From an uncultured Fidelibacterota bacterium (lineage in GTDB: Bacteria > Fidelibacterota > Marinisomatia > Marinisomatales > TCS55), in assembly GCA_902615915.1 (NCBI GenBank), contig CACMQQ010000010.1, positions 1-51,656 of the forward strand: 51,656 nucleotides of DNA, in the 5' to 3' direction. The position numbers and the translations under genes are program-made. This document shows, one piece after another, positions 16,674 through 25,759 of this stretch; position 1 is the stretch's first letter; each line of letters starts with the position of its first letter. Below the pieces are notes generated by a model. That model was given only the letters and a program-made list of their open reading frames with translations. It ran no database searches and was not told the origin of the DNA.

Positions 16674-18307
16674 TCTTGCCCGGGAGATGAAGCATTACCC
16701 TCCCAATCTGGATCAGCAACACCGATCCAACTTTCACCGCTTTTCATTACGGCATGTATTCTGCCAAATCTAGCTTTTTCTTTCTGAATGCTGACTGTAT
16801 ATCCTTTATTTGCATAATATAGACTATCATCCATCGTAAAACTGTTTTTATCAGTGAATTCTAGATCTATAGTGCCATCGTTTTGAGGATGTACTCTTGG
16901 AAGTGACATTGCCTCCTCAAGCGATTTGCCATTATCTATAATTCTACTAATAACAGCAACAATCGAAGATGGGATTCTAGAGCCACCCGCAGCACCTAAA
17001 GCTAAAATTGGCTCATTGTCCTTTGAGATAATCATAGGAGAAATGTGAGATGATGCCCTATCTCTCGCCTTAACTTCTCCTAAATAACCACCGAGGGTTT
17101 GCGCATAAACAAATCCAAGGCCAGGCGTAGCAACTTTTGAGCCCATGGTAGTGCCAACTGTTTGTGTTAAAGCAACGATCATACCATTTTTATCAACTAC
17201 TGTTAAATGTGTTGTATGTCCATTTGGTAAAGTAAATGCATAAGGCATTAATTTATCGATCTCAACCTGTGGGTTGATAACTTGTCTAACTTTTTCTTTT
17301 GCGTATTCCTTAGAAGTAAACTTATTAGCATCCTCTAAGCTTTTCTGCACCCTTCTATCAAGATAAGCAGACTTTATAGAATTATATATTGCTTCACCCC
17401 AATCACGATTGGATTGAAGATCTTTTGATTCAGCGTATTCTTCCAGTATATGCAAAGCTTGGATTGTTATTGCACCATAGGATGGTATCCACAATCCTTT
17501 TATATCATAACCCCTGTAATTTCCTTCAACAATGTGCGATACCATCGCTTCATACTCTGCAAGCGCTTGCATGCTAAGGACCCCGCCATTGGCCTTATTA
17601 TCCTCAACAATTTTTTCCGCTATCCAGCCTTTATAAAAAACATCAGATCCTTCATCTGAAATAGCTTGTAAAACTTTAGCTAAATCATCTTGAACGATCC
17701 ATTCACCTGGTTTTTTTGGTGATCCATCGGGCCTTAAGAAATGCATTCTCGATCCATCAAATTCATTTAATTGTTCATTGACATAGGCCTGTCTCATCGC
17801 TTCACCATAGATTAGATGATGACCATCCCTAGCATAATCAATGGAAGATTTCATTACAATTTTTCTCGATAGTGTACCAAAATCAGTTAAAGCCTTTGTT
17901 AAACCTTTAACAACACCTGGTATGCCAATACTTGGGTAGCCATAACGTTTTTTTGGCGCTGAATCAAAATCGTAATCGCTAGGCGCAGCTGTTGTTGCAT
18001 CAATTCCATGATAACCTGAATTGGGGTCATAGATCAAGATCTGAGCACGACCCCCAATTCCACTCATAGAAGGCTCAACAACAGCAAGAACATAAGCAGC
18101 GGCCACCGCAGCATCCATTGCATTTCCACCTTGACTCAGTATTTGAACTCCTGCTTTTGTTGCTAAGGGATGTCCAGTTGAAACTACACCAGATTTTGAG
18201 GTATGTGACTTTTGCAATGATTCTACATAGATACCTTTATCTAATGAAGGTATGCTAGAACAAGAAACAAAGATTAATAATAAAAAGACATATTTATTTT
18301 TATTCAT
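16670..18307 (-). CDS. ggt: Gamma-glutamyltransferase, predicted lipoprotein
   Basis: This Ntn-hydrolase precursor of 545 aa hydrolyses or transfers gamma-glutamyl groups (glutathione, gamma-glutamyl peptides) outside the cytoplasm. A lipobox-like IFVSC places Cys16 as the lipidated residue. The self-cleavage nucleophile is Thr365 in NGHTTHLTVVD. The large-subunit segments TGHPLATKAG, GGNAMDAAVAAAYVL and EPSMSGIGG, and the small-subunit APGGSR-like GAAGGSRIPSS are present. Length is normal. It is sandwiched with ATGA overlaps between the DUF1611 and enolase-superfamily genes, so it probably supplies (D- or L-)glutamate to them. Confidence 0.95.
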   Translation of the reverse strand: MNKNKYVFLLLIFVSCSSIPSLDKGIYVESLQKSHTSKSGVVSTGHPLATKAGVQILSQGGNAMDAAVAAAYVLAVVEPSMSGIGGRAQILIYDPNSGYHGIDATTAAPSDYDFDSAPKKRYGYPSIGIPGVVKGLTKALTDFGTLSRKIVMKSSIDYARDGHHLIYGEAMRQAYVNEQLNEFDGSRMHFLRPDGSPKKPGEWIVQDDLAKVLQAISDEGSDVFYKGWIAEKIVEDNKANGGVLSMQALAEYEAMVSHIVEGNYRGYDIKGLWIPSYGAITIQALHILEEYAESKDLQSNRDWGEAIYNSIKSAYLDRRVQKSLEDANKFTSKEYAKEKVRQVINPQVEIDKLMPYAFTLPNGHTTHLTVVDKNGMIVALTQTVGTTMGSKVATPGLGFVYAQTLGGYLGEVKARDRASSHISPMIISKDNEPILALGAAGGSRIPSSIVAVISRIIDNGKSLEEAMSLPRVHPQNDGTIDLEFTDKNSFTMDDSLYYANKGYTVSIQKEKARFGRIHAVMKSGESWIGVADPDWEGNASSPGQE

Positions 18308-19350
18308 TGTATTATTTCCTCAATAGCATCAATCAATTCCATATCACCAAATCTTATGAGATCGGTAGTTGGTAAATTAAATTTATCTTTGGTTTGATTG
18401 ATAGTTTCAAGAGCTCTTTCTTCCGAAAGTGCAAATGTTAATAGGTTTATACCAATAAATTTGGAATCTTTAAAGTGGCTCATTAGATCTAAATGCAATT
18501 TTATTATAGTTTCCATAGTAGACATCGGATAATCAGTTACATCTAAGGGTCTTGCTGGATCATGAGTCATTAACATATAATCCGGCATGGCACCATGCAA
18601 TAATCCCAATGTTACCCCAGCATAGTACTGGTTAGTTAACGATCCTTGGCCTTCAACAATAATTAATTCTGGATCTCTAATCATTGCATCATCAATGGCT
18701 TTTTCAATTTCTCCAGCCATAAAATCAGCTTTTACAGCATCGATTGGGACGCCACTTCCACTCAAAAGAATGCCAGTTTGGCCTGTTCCAACAAATTCTA
18801 CTGCCCTACCTCGTTTTTTTAAACGCTCGGCAACTTCCCATGCGGTCGTCATTTTACCTGAATCACAATCGGTACCAACAATTAAAAGAACAGGTGTCCT
18901 TCTTTCTTTCCATGATCCTATTGGAAAATGAGGTGGATCGGGAGGCATTCTCAAATCTTTCAGATTCACATTCGATATTTTTGCTTCATTAGAAAACTCT
19001 TTATCATCGTTTATAAATTCGTGCATTCCACTAATTATATCGCAACCATTTCTTATTGCGCTGAGAACATCCTTCCTATTTTCTTTACTAATAAAACCAC
19101 CTTGTGAGGCACTTCCTATGACTAAAGTATCTGGAGAGTATTTCAAACACTTTTTAAAATTGCTGACAACGGGTATGGATTTACCATAACCTATCTCATC
19201 AATAGCAAACGTGCCAGATTTTTCATGATCTATAACCGCTACAACGTCGTTTTCTCTGTAGCGAATCAACATATTGCCGGTTTTATTTTTAATATAATTA
19301 AAAGCTCCATGGCACAATATCACAATTTTTTTATTTTCACTATTTTTCAT
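18304..19350 (-). CDS. DUF1611 family protein, DgcN-like (D-glutamate N-acetyltransferase candidate)
   Basis: The 348-aa cytoplasmic protein has an N-terminal Rossmann-like half (VVAVIDHEKSGTF; VIGSASQGGFI) and a P-loop half with LIVGTDCDSGKMTTAWEV (P-loop about 159-168), then VEGQGSLTNQYYAGVTLGLLHG. This is the DUF1611 architecture. DgcN, a member studied in marine bacteria, acetylates D-glutamate so that DgcA can racemise it. Here the DUF1611 gene is first in an operon with an enolase-superfamily epimerase, the same pairing. Whether it uses D-Glu or another D-amino acid is inferred. An 85-base AT-rich gap to the divergent esterase gene must hold its promoter. Confidence 0.85.
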   Translation of the reverse strand: MKNSENKKIVILCHGAFNYIKNKTGNMLIRYRENDVVAVIDHEKSGTFAIDEIGYGKSIPVVSNFKKCLKYSPDTLVIGSASQGGFISKENRKDVLSAIRNGCDIISGMHEFINDDKEFSNEAKISNVNLKDLRMPPDPPHFPIGSWKERRTPVLLIVGTDCDSGKMTTAWEVAERLKKRGRAVEFVGTGQTGILLSGSGVPIDAVKADFMAGEIEKAIDDAMIRDPELIIVEGQGSLTNQYYAGVTLGLLHGAMPDYMLMTHDPARPLDVTDYPMSTMETIIKLHLDLMSHFKDSKFIGINLLTFALSEERALETINQTKDKFNLPTTDLIRFGDMELIDAIEEIIQ

Positions 19351-19435
19351 AAACTTTTTAAATATTGTTAAAGATGAATTCTATAAAATTTGATTATCTT
19401 GTAGCTAAGTTAATTAGTCAAGAAATACAATACAC

Positions 19436-20356
19436 ATGGAAATTTATAAAAATATTATATTGACCTTCTTGTTATTAGCCTTTGGATGTGATGACAACAA
19501 AAATGATTTATCTAATGAAAAGATTAACAATAGCGAGGCACTGATTGGATATGGCATAGGTGAATTTAGTTTTACAGGTTTAAAATTTTTTGAAAACAAA
19601 CCACTAAGTATTTATACTTTTGCACCGGATTCAAATTTAAAGGATCTTAGAGTGGTTTTCGTAATGCATGGAAACAATAGAAATGGAAAGGAATATTGTT
19701 TTGAATGGGTTAAAACTGCTCAAAATCACAAGTTTCTTTTGTTGTGTCCTAATTTTGATGAGCTCAATTATTCAGGATCTGAAAATTATCAATTAGGTGG
19801 AATGTGGCAAGATAATGCGTTTGTTGATTCATCTCAATGGACCTATAATTTTATTGACTCTATACATCAATTTTTACTCGAACTAAAATATATAAATAAC
19901 AATAAATACGCAATTTATGGGCATTCTGCAGGAGCACAGTTTGTTCATAGATATGCCGAATTCATTCGACCTTTATCCGCCGAGATTATCGTTTCAGCTA
20001 ATGCTGGCTGGTATACTAGAATTGACACAACAGAGCAATATCCGTATGGATTAAAAAATTCTCCAATAAAAACATTTGGGATCAAAGATGTCTTGAATCT
20101 ACCTGTAACTATTCTTTTAGGAGAACTCGATATAAACCCAAATGCTTCTTCCTTAAGAAAAACAGAAGAGGCAATGCGTCAAGGTAAGCATCGCTTTGAA
20201 AGGGGTAATTTTTTCTATAATGAAGCAAAGGAATTTGCTGAAAGTAAGAATTGGCAATTTAATTGGCGCTTAGAAACCGTTCCCAATGTTGGTCACTCAA
20301 ATTTAGGAATGGCAGAAACCGCTGGCTTATTGATACATAATGCATTTAATCAATAG
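19436..20356 (+). CDS. Alpha/beta-hydrolase lipoprotein (esterase/PHB-depolymerase-like)
   Basis: The 306-aa product starts with a lipoprotein signal (FLLLAFGC, lipidated Cys18). The body is an alpha/beta hydrolase: oxyanion segment FVMHGNNRNGKEY, nucleophile Ser164 in YGHSAGAQF, a possible Asp in LLGELDINP (about 224), and a final His in VPNVGHSNLG. This resembles polyhydroxybutyrate depolymerase/feruloyl-esterase-like hydrolases, but the substrate is not recognisable. It is probably anchored in the inner leaflet of the outer membrane or the periplasm. The gene is single, convergent with the amidohydrolase-like gene and overlapping it by 11 bases. Confidence 0.75.
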   Translation: MEIYKNIILTFLLLAFGCDDNKNDLSNEKINNSEALIGYGIGEFSFTGLKFFENKPLSIYTFAPDSNLKDLRVVFVMHGNNRNGKEYCFEWVKTAQNHKFLLLCPNFDELNYSGSENYQLGGMWQDNAFVDSSQWTYNFIDSIHQFLLELKYINNNKYAIYGHSAGAQFVHRYAEFIRPLSAEIIVSANAGWYTRIDTTEQYPYGLKNSPIKTFGIKDVLNLPVTILLGELDINPNASSLRKTEEAMRQGKHRFERGNFFYNEAKEFAESKNWQFNWRLETVPNVGHSNLGMAETAGLLIHNAFNQ

Positions 20357-21359
20357 CTAAAATATCCCTCCTCAAATGCATTTTATAAAACTTTGAAACT
20401 GTTGACGTGAAAGCAGAGGCAAATTTTGACCATGTTGCTATATTTTCTCTTATTCCAGGCTTAGGAGCTTCAATCTGAATTGCGCTAATCATCCCTCCAT
20501 TTTTTGAACCATGAACTAATGTGTTATATCCGCCTGAAAAAAATCTCGAACCCTCTGGTCCCAAATGATCGCTACTGGGGACACATGAAAATCCCAGATC
20601 TGTCAACATGGTACCAAAACTTGAAGATCCTCTCAGTAATTCTACAAATTCAAACTCTGATGAATCGATCAGTGCCCGAATGCTAGACATACTTGGATCA
20701 ACATTGTTCTTTAACTCATCATCCGAAAGATCCAGCTCATCCCCTTTGATCAAATATCCAAGCCAAGTTCTTAGATCATAAAAACCGTCTGGGTTTGCGC
20801 CATGACCATGCATATCAAAAAAAAGCCCTGATCCAAAATCTCTTTCTATTTTTTTCTTTGCTTGATCAATATAAAAATGAAACTCGTTAAAAGCTCGAAG
20901 AGCAAATCTGTTGTTTTGTGCCGCTTCGATACTATCTCTGTTAGCATCCAATTTTGTTCGTTTCAATCTGCACAATATTACATGAGGCCTACCACCATAC
21001 CGGATTACCATTGAATCCATAATAACTTTTGTAAGTTGGTAGGTGTTTGCATCGGTTACCGTTGTTCCATATGTTCTATCTGGTATCTCATCCGGAGTTA
21101 AAGCTCCTCCATGAGGGGCAGATAAAATGATGGGAATATTACCAGCGATATACTCAATATAATTATTTCTTCCAAAATAGGTAGAATCTGTAATGTAAGG
21201 CGCATCGTGACCTAAGGCGGGGAATACTTCTTTTTCAATAGTATCCTTAGGTAAAACGGCTTTTTCTTCCACTTTGTCCTGGTTTGAATCCTCACATGAG
21301 ATCAACCATACTGTGACAAAAAGGTAAAGATATTTTAAGTAGATAAAGTTCAGTTTCAC
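20346..21359 (-). CDS. N-formylglutamate amidohydrolase-like lipoprotein
   Basis: The 337-aa protein has a lipoprotein signal ending WLISC (Cys22). The mature part shows Zn-amidohydrolase landmarks of the N-formylglutamate deformylase (HutG/FGase) family: LSAPHGG, KLDANRDSIEAA, and FFDMHGHG. Family members hydrolyse N-acyl amino acids, and a lipoprotein form would work outside the cytoplasm. No histidine-degradation genes are near, so a hut role is unlikely; cleavage of other N-acyl amino acids is inferred. Its start overlaps the transporter stop by ATGA, so product import through that carrier is plausible. Confidence 0.75.
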   Translation of the reverse strand: MKLNFIYLKYLYLFVTVWLISCEDSNQDKVEEKAVLPKDTIEKEVFPALGHDAPYITDSTYFGRNNYIEYIAGNIPIILSAPHGGALTPDEIPDRTYGTTVTDANTYQLTKVIMDSMVIRYGGRPHVILCRLKRTKLDANRDSIEAAQNNRFALRAFNEFHFYIDQAKKKIERDFGSGLFFDMHGHGANPDGFYDLRTWLGYLIKGDELDLSDDELKNNVDPSMSSIRALIDSSEFEFVELLRGSSSFGTMLTDLGFSCVPSSDHLGPEGSRFFSGGYNTLVHGSKNGGMISAIQIEAPKPGIRENIATWSKFASAFTSTVSKFYKMHLRRDILAID

Positions 21360-22699
21360 GTAAGCAATAAAGAGACAACTAAGAACACAACAAGGATAGA
21401 AATAATATTCAAAAGAAACCCAGCTCTTATCATGTATTTTTGCTGTATGTACCCAGTCCCGTAGACTATTGCATTAGGAGGAGTTGCAACCGGAAGCATA
21501 AAAGCACAATTCGCTGCTAAACCAACACCAAAAACTAGTGCGAAGGTAACAGAACCGCTAAATTGATCTGACAAGGCAATCATAATAGGAATAAATATTG
21601 CCGCAGAGCCGGTGTTTGAAGAAATTTCAGTCAAAAAGATCATTACAGCTATACAAGCAATAATAACGATCCATGTCGATGATCCTGAAATGGATAAAAA
21701 CAATGATTCAGCTAAAAATTTAGTGGTACCTGTTTCGGTGAGTACCTTTGAAAGGCACAATCCTCCGCCAAAAAGAAGCAATATTCCCCACCCTATTTTC
21801 TTCTCAAGATCTTTCCATGATATTAAACCAAGCATGGGCGCTATAGCGGTAATTAGTATAGCTATCATCCTATCAAAATTTTTCAATCCGAGTAAATCAT
21901 TTATTGGTCTGGAGAAAATCCAACAAACAACCGTAAAAGCAAATAAAACTACTGTTCCTTTGGCTCTTGGTGTCCACTCAAAATCAACGTTCTCTACTTT
22001 ATTTAATGCTATCTTGCTCTCAGGCCTAATAATTATCCATAAAGAAAAGATAACGAATGGAAATAATATTAACATTGTTGGAAATCCAACTGCAAACCAT
22101 TCAAAAAAATCAATGTCCAGAGCGGATACTGCTATTCCATTCGGTGGAGAACCTACCATCGTTCCATTGCCACCAATATTTGCTGCATAGGCTGTTCCCA
22201 ATATCAACATAGTCCGCATTTTTGGATATTCACTTCCAACCAGTGCTACAGCTATGGGTATCATCATTGCTGTAGTTGCGGTGTTGCTCATCCACATTGA
22301 TAAAAAGCTTGTTACAGCAAAGAAACCAATGACTGAAAGCCATACCCTTCCTTTAGTAATTCCAATTACAGCATTTGCAAGCCAGCGATCAATACCATGT
22401 TTTTGCAAGAGAGCAGCAAGCGTAAAACCACCCATGAACAAATAGATAATAGTACTAGAAAAAGGGGCCATAGCTGCACCCGCATCCAATACCTTGAGAA
22501 AATATGATATTACTGGAACCAAGAGCGCAGTGACAGCTAGAGGTATGATTTCAGTCATCCACAAGCCAGCACAAACAAAAAGAATAAAAAACCCTTTTTG
22601 TAGTTGTGCATCGCTAAAAAAGATATAGCTTAAAAATGCACTAAAAAGAACCCCTAGAGCAATTACAATGATCTTTTTAGAAAGTGCAAATTCAGACAT
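21356..22699 (-). CDS. DASS/SLC13-family sodium-coupled carboxylate (anion) transporter
   Basis: The 447-aa polytopic inner-membrane protein has about 11-12 hydrophobic segments. The duplicated divalent-anion:Na+ symporter signatures are visible as MSNTATTAMMIPIA in the first half and SSNTGSAAIFIPIMIAL in the second, each holding the SNT motif that binds substrate and Na+. Family substrates are succinate, citrate, other di/tricarboxylates or sulfate; which one is unknown. It lies between a Vps10-like secreted protein (2-base gap) and an N-formylglutamate amidohydrolase-like lipoprotein (4-base overlap), which suggests uptake of an organic acid released outside. Confidence 0.9.
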   Translation of the reverse strand: MSEFALSKKIIVIALGVLFSAFLSYIFFSDAQLQKGFFILFVCAGLWMTEIIPLAVTALLVPVISYFLKVLDAGAAMAPFSSTIIYLFMGGFTLAALLQKHGIDRWLANAVIGITKGRVWLSVIGFFAVTSFLSMWMSNTATTAMMIPIAVALVGSEYPKMRTMLILGTAYAANIGGNGTMVGSPPNGIAVSALDIDFFEWFAVGFPTMLILFPFVIFSLWIIIRPESKIALNKVENVDFEWTPRAKGTVVLFAFTVVCWIFSRPINDLLGLKNFDRMIAILITAIAPMLGLISWKDLEKKIGWGILLLFGGGLCLSKVLTETGTTKFLAESLFLSISGSSTWIVIIACIAVMIFLTEISSNTGSAAIFIPIMIALSDQFSGSVTFALVFGVGLAANCAFMLPVATPPNAIVYGTGYIQQKYMIRAGFLLNIISILVVFLVVSLLLT

Positions 22700-22701
22700 A
22701 T

Positions 22702-25668
22702 TTATTCGTTCTCTAACTCCTGCCAGTCACTCATCAATTGGTCAAGCCGTTGATAATGAGTATTTGTTGGGGGAAAAAAGGAACCTTGCCTCACTCCTCC
22801 GCCTTGCAATTGACCCGCAAGCCTGATAGTGCCTCTTTGCACAGAATTAGCAGTTTTTTGTTTCGCCTTTAAAATTACAAATTCCTCATCATCTTCCTCT
22901 ACCTCATCCTTGGATCTTTCAATTAGATCTTTGAGTCTCTTATTTAAAGCAAACGAATCTTCATATAACTTATGAACTTTTAATAGAAATGATTCTCTCA
23001 AACGATATTGCCCTGAAGATATATCAACTAGAGGGTCTCCTTTAACAAGCACTTTACCACTACTCTTACTATCATCTGTGCTAACTACGATATCAAAAGT
23101 ACCAGGCGAAACATCAACTCCTTGAATTCTGAGTGGATGTGGTGGCTTTGGTAGAATTTCTTCTGGTTTTGGCTTAATTAACCCTTCTTTATCTCCAGCG
23201 TCAGCTGAAAAGGTGGGTGTATCGTACTTTAAGTCCCAAACCAATCTTTTCAATTTACCTTTATCAGATTTTTCTTTGTATTGTCTTACAATTTGATTTC
23301 TTTGTTTAATTGTTATAGTAACAGAATCAGCATCTGTATTGACGACATAATTAATCAGTGCGCCATACTCTGGATTTGGACCAACCCATTCCTCTTGACT
23401 TCTGTAGGAAGTGCTTTTCCAATAATAAAAGAGAGTCGCGTCTCTAGTTGAAAACAAATGGACATCCTTATCCTTGGACTCATTCCATTCCGCTAGCGGA
23501 GCAAGGTCATCCAAGACCCAGAAGCTTCTTCCGTGTGTTCCTAGAATAAGATCTTTCTCTCTTGGATGTATAATCATATCATCGTAGAGGGTTGTTGGTA
23601 AATTAGAAGTAACCTTTTGCCAATCGATGCCGCTATTTAAACTAACGAACACAGCATGCTCAGTGCCAATGAAAAGAAGATCATGATTATCAGGATGCTC
23701 AACAATGACATTGATTGAACCAGAGGGCAGATCTGCGCTTAGTGATTTCCAATTTTTACCAAAATCTTCGGTTTTATAGACATATGGCGACCAGTCACCT
23801 TCCCTATGTCTATCAAAAGTAACGTAAGCATGACCTCTGCCTTGACGAGAAGCTAAAACCCTACTAACATAGGCATTTTCAGGTAAACCTAATATATTTT
23901 GGCTCACTTCAACCCATGTTCTACCATCATCTCGTGTAAGCTGCACATTGCCATCATCCGTTCCAATCCATACCTCTTTCTTGGTTATAGGGGATTCAGA
24001 TATAGAAATGATCTCTCCAAAAGTTGAGGTACCGTCATTTTTTGAAAGTTTTATATCTGCACCTAGAACACCCATTATCTCCAACGAATCTCTATTAATG
24101 TTTTTTGTCAGATCATCGGTTCTTTGCCATGATATACCGCCATCTCGTGTAGTAAATAATCTATTTCCACCTAAATACACTTTCTTGTTAGAGTATTGAG
24201 ATAGAACAATTGGAGTAACCCAATCAAATCTGTATTTTTCTTCATCTTTGCCAGGAATTGGTCTAAGTCCCTGCATATTACCATTGCGCTTATCAAAGCG
24301 AATAATGTTACCATTTTGTGATGCATTGTAAACAATGTCTGATTCCGGATCTGGTTGTTGTGACATACCGTCGCCAAATCCAACCTGCTTCCAGTTATCT
24401 GCAAGAATTCCAAGCCAATGACGGGTAGCGCTTGGACCCATCCAGGAATGGTTATCTTGCATGCCTCCATAAATGTTATAAGGAACATCCATATCAACGC
24501 CCATAGCATAAAATTGGCCAATAGGTATGTTATTTAAACGACTATAGGTTTTGCCATAATCCCAACTTTCATGCAGACCTGCATCACCTGCTAAGAAAAA
24601 GTGATTAGAGTTAGATTTATCAATAAAGATCGAGTGATGATCGCTGTGAACACCTACGTCATAGGTTGGCCTGGTCGGTAATTGATAAAATGTTGTTCCA
24701 GAATCTTCAGTTCTGTAAAGCTCAACCGCTAACATGTATACTATCTTGTCATCTTTTGGGTCTGTAGCTATATGACTGTAATACATAGGTCTCGGATTCA
24801 GTGTATTCATTTTTTTCCATGATCTTCCCCCATTTGCACTTCTATAAAAGCCACTTTCCTTAGAGTGCTCAATTGTAGCGTATAACACATTTGATCGATT
24901 TTGAGAGGCAGCAAGTCCAATTCTTCCCAGATCTCCACTTGGCAAACCTTGAGATAATTTAGACCAGTTAGCGCCCCCGTTGGTGGTTTTGTAGATGCCA
25001 CTCCCAGCTCCTCCACCATTAAAACCCCAAACCTTTCTCATTCGCTGATAAGTTGCAGCGTAGACTATGTTTGGATTATTAGCGTCCATCACCATATCTA
25101 TAATACCGGTCTTATCATCTACATATAAAATTTTCTTCCAGCTTTTTCCACCATCAGTAGTTTTGTAAATTCCTCTTTCTTCAGTTTCTTTCCATAGGTT
25201 ACCCAAAGCTCCAACGTAAACAATATTTGAATTAGCAGGATGGACTATAACTTTAGAAATATGAAACGTTTTCTCTAGGCCGATTGATTGCCATGTTTCG
25301 CCTTGATCAGTAGATTTATATACACCATTTCCCCATGATGAACTTTGCCTATTTTGCTGCTCTCCTGTACCTACATAAAGAATGTTAGTATTGGATTTTG
25401 ATATCGCTATATCTCCGAAAGTTGAAACTGCCTCATTATCAAATACAGGCTTCCAGGTTGTGCCTTTATTTGTTGATTTCCATATTCCACCAGAGGCAGA
25501 TGCTATGAAAAGCATTTCTGGATTGCCAGGCATGACCTCCACATCGTGAATTCGTCCGCCTGCTACTGATGGTCCAATATTTCTAAATGTTAAATCTGAA
25601 AATAAATCTGATGAGCTTTGCGCATTAATTAAATAAACGCTAATCAGTAAAATGATGTATTTGTTCAT
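22702..25668 (-). CDS. Secreted Asp-box / Vps10 (sortilin)-like beta-propeller protein
   Basis: The 988-aa exported protein has a signal peptide (ILLISVYLINA). At least ten Asp-box (BNR-like) repeats of the type S/T-x-D/N-x-G-x-x-W are readable: STNKGTTW, STDQGETW, TTDGGKSW, TTNGGANW, SANGGRSW, TEDSGTTF, TRDGGISW, TRDDGRTW, TEDFGKNW and SLNSGIDW. They imply one or two large propellers over residues 30-720. The last 250 residues are not propeller-like and carry an acidic/Lys helical stretch (DLIERSKDEVEEDDEEF). Such proteins are often called glycosyl hydrolases, but no sialidase active site is visible, so a binding or peptidase-adaptor role is equally likely. First gene of a three-gene unit, behind a terminator. 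Confidence 0.88.
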   Translation of the reverse strand: MNKYIILLISVYLINAQSSSDLFSDLTFRNIGPSVAGGRIHDVEVMPGNPEMLFIASASGGIWKSTNKGTTWKPVFDNEAVSTFGDIAISKSNTNILYVGTGEQQNRQSSSWGNGVYKSTDQGETWQSIGLEKTFHISKVIVHPANSNIVYVGALGNLWKETEERGIYKTTDGGKSWKKILYVDDKTGIIDMVMDANNPNIVYAATYQRMRKVWGFNGGGAGSGIYKTTNGGANWSKLSQGLPSGDLGRIGLAASQNRSNVLYATIEHSKESGFYRSANGGRSWKKMNTLNPRPMYYSHIATDPKDDKIVYMLAVELYRTEDSGTTFYQLPTRPTYDVGVHSDHHSIFIDKSNSNHFFLAGDAGLHESWDYGKTYSRLNNIPIGQFYAMGVDMDVPYNIYGGMQDNHSWMGPSATRHWLGILADNWKQVGFGDGMSQQPDPESDIVYNASQNGNIIRFDKRNGNMQGLRPIPGKDEEKYRFDWVTPIVLSQYSNKKVYLGGNRLFTTRDGGISWQRTDDLTKNINRDSLEIMGVLGADIKLSKNDGTSTFGEIISISESPITKKEVWIGTDDGNVQLTRDDGRTWVEVSQNILGLPENAYVSRVLASRQGRGHAYVTFDRHREGDWSPYVYKTEDFGKNWKSLSADLPSGSINVIVEHPDNHDLLFIGTEHAVFVSLNSGIDWQKVTSNLPTTLYDDMIIHPREKDLILGTHGRSFWVLDDLAPLAEWNESKDKDVHLFSTRDATLFYYWKSTSYRSQEEWVGPNPEYGALINYVVNTDADSVTITIKQRNQIVRQYKEKSDKGKLKRLVWDLKYDTPTFSADAGDKEGLIKPKPEEILPKPPHPLRIQGVDVSPGTFDIVVSTDDSKSSGKVLVKGDPLVDISSGQYRLRESFLLKVHKLYEDSFALNKRLKDLIERSKDEVEEDDEEFVILKAKQKTANSVQRGTIRLAGQLQGGGVRQGSFFPPTNTHYQRLDQLMSDWQELENE

Positions 25669-25697
25669 AATATTAAATCCTTTTGCTGGTATAAAAT

Positions 25698-25730
25698 AAA
25701 AAAGCCCCCAATAACATGGGGGCTTTTTTT
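25698..25730 (-). terminator. Intrinsic terminator after susD
   Basis: A stem AAAAGCCCCC / GGGGGCTTTT with an 8-base loop is flanked by A- and T-runs. On the minus strand it reads hairpin then a run of T, placing the stop signal 30 bases after the susD stop and before the Vps10-like gene. It separates susCD from the downstream three-gene unit. Confidence 0.88.
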
Positions 25731-25759
25731 CTAACTTTTACTTTAGTTTGAAGAAAATA

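Noticed and set aside
22702-25668. Vps10-like protein as a sialidase/glycosyl hydrolase
   Set aside because: Asp-boxes are structural; the Arg triad and RIP motif of sialidases were not found.
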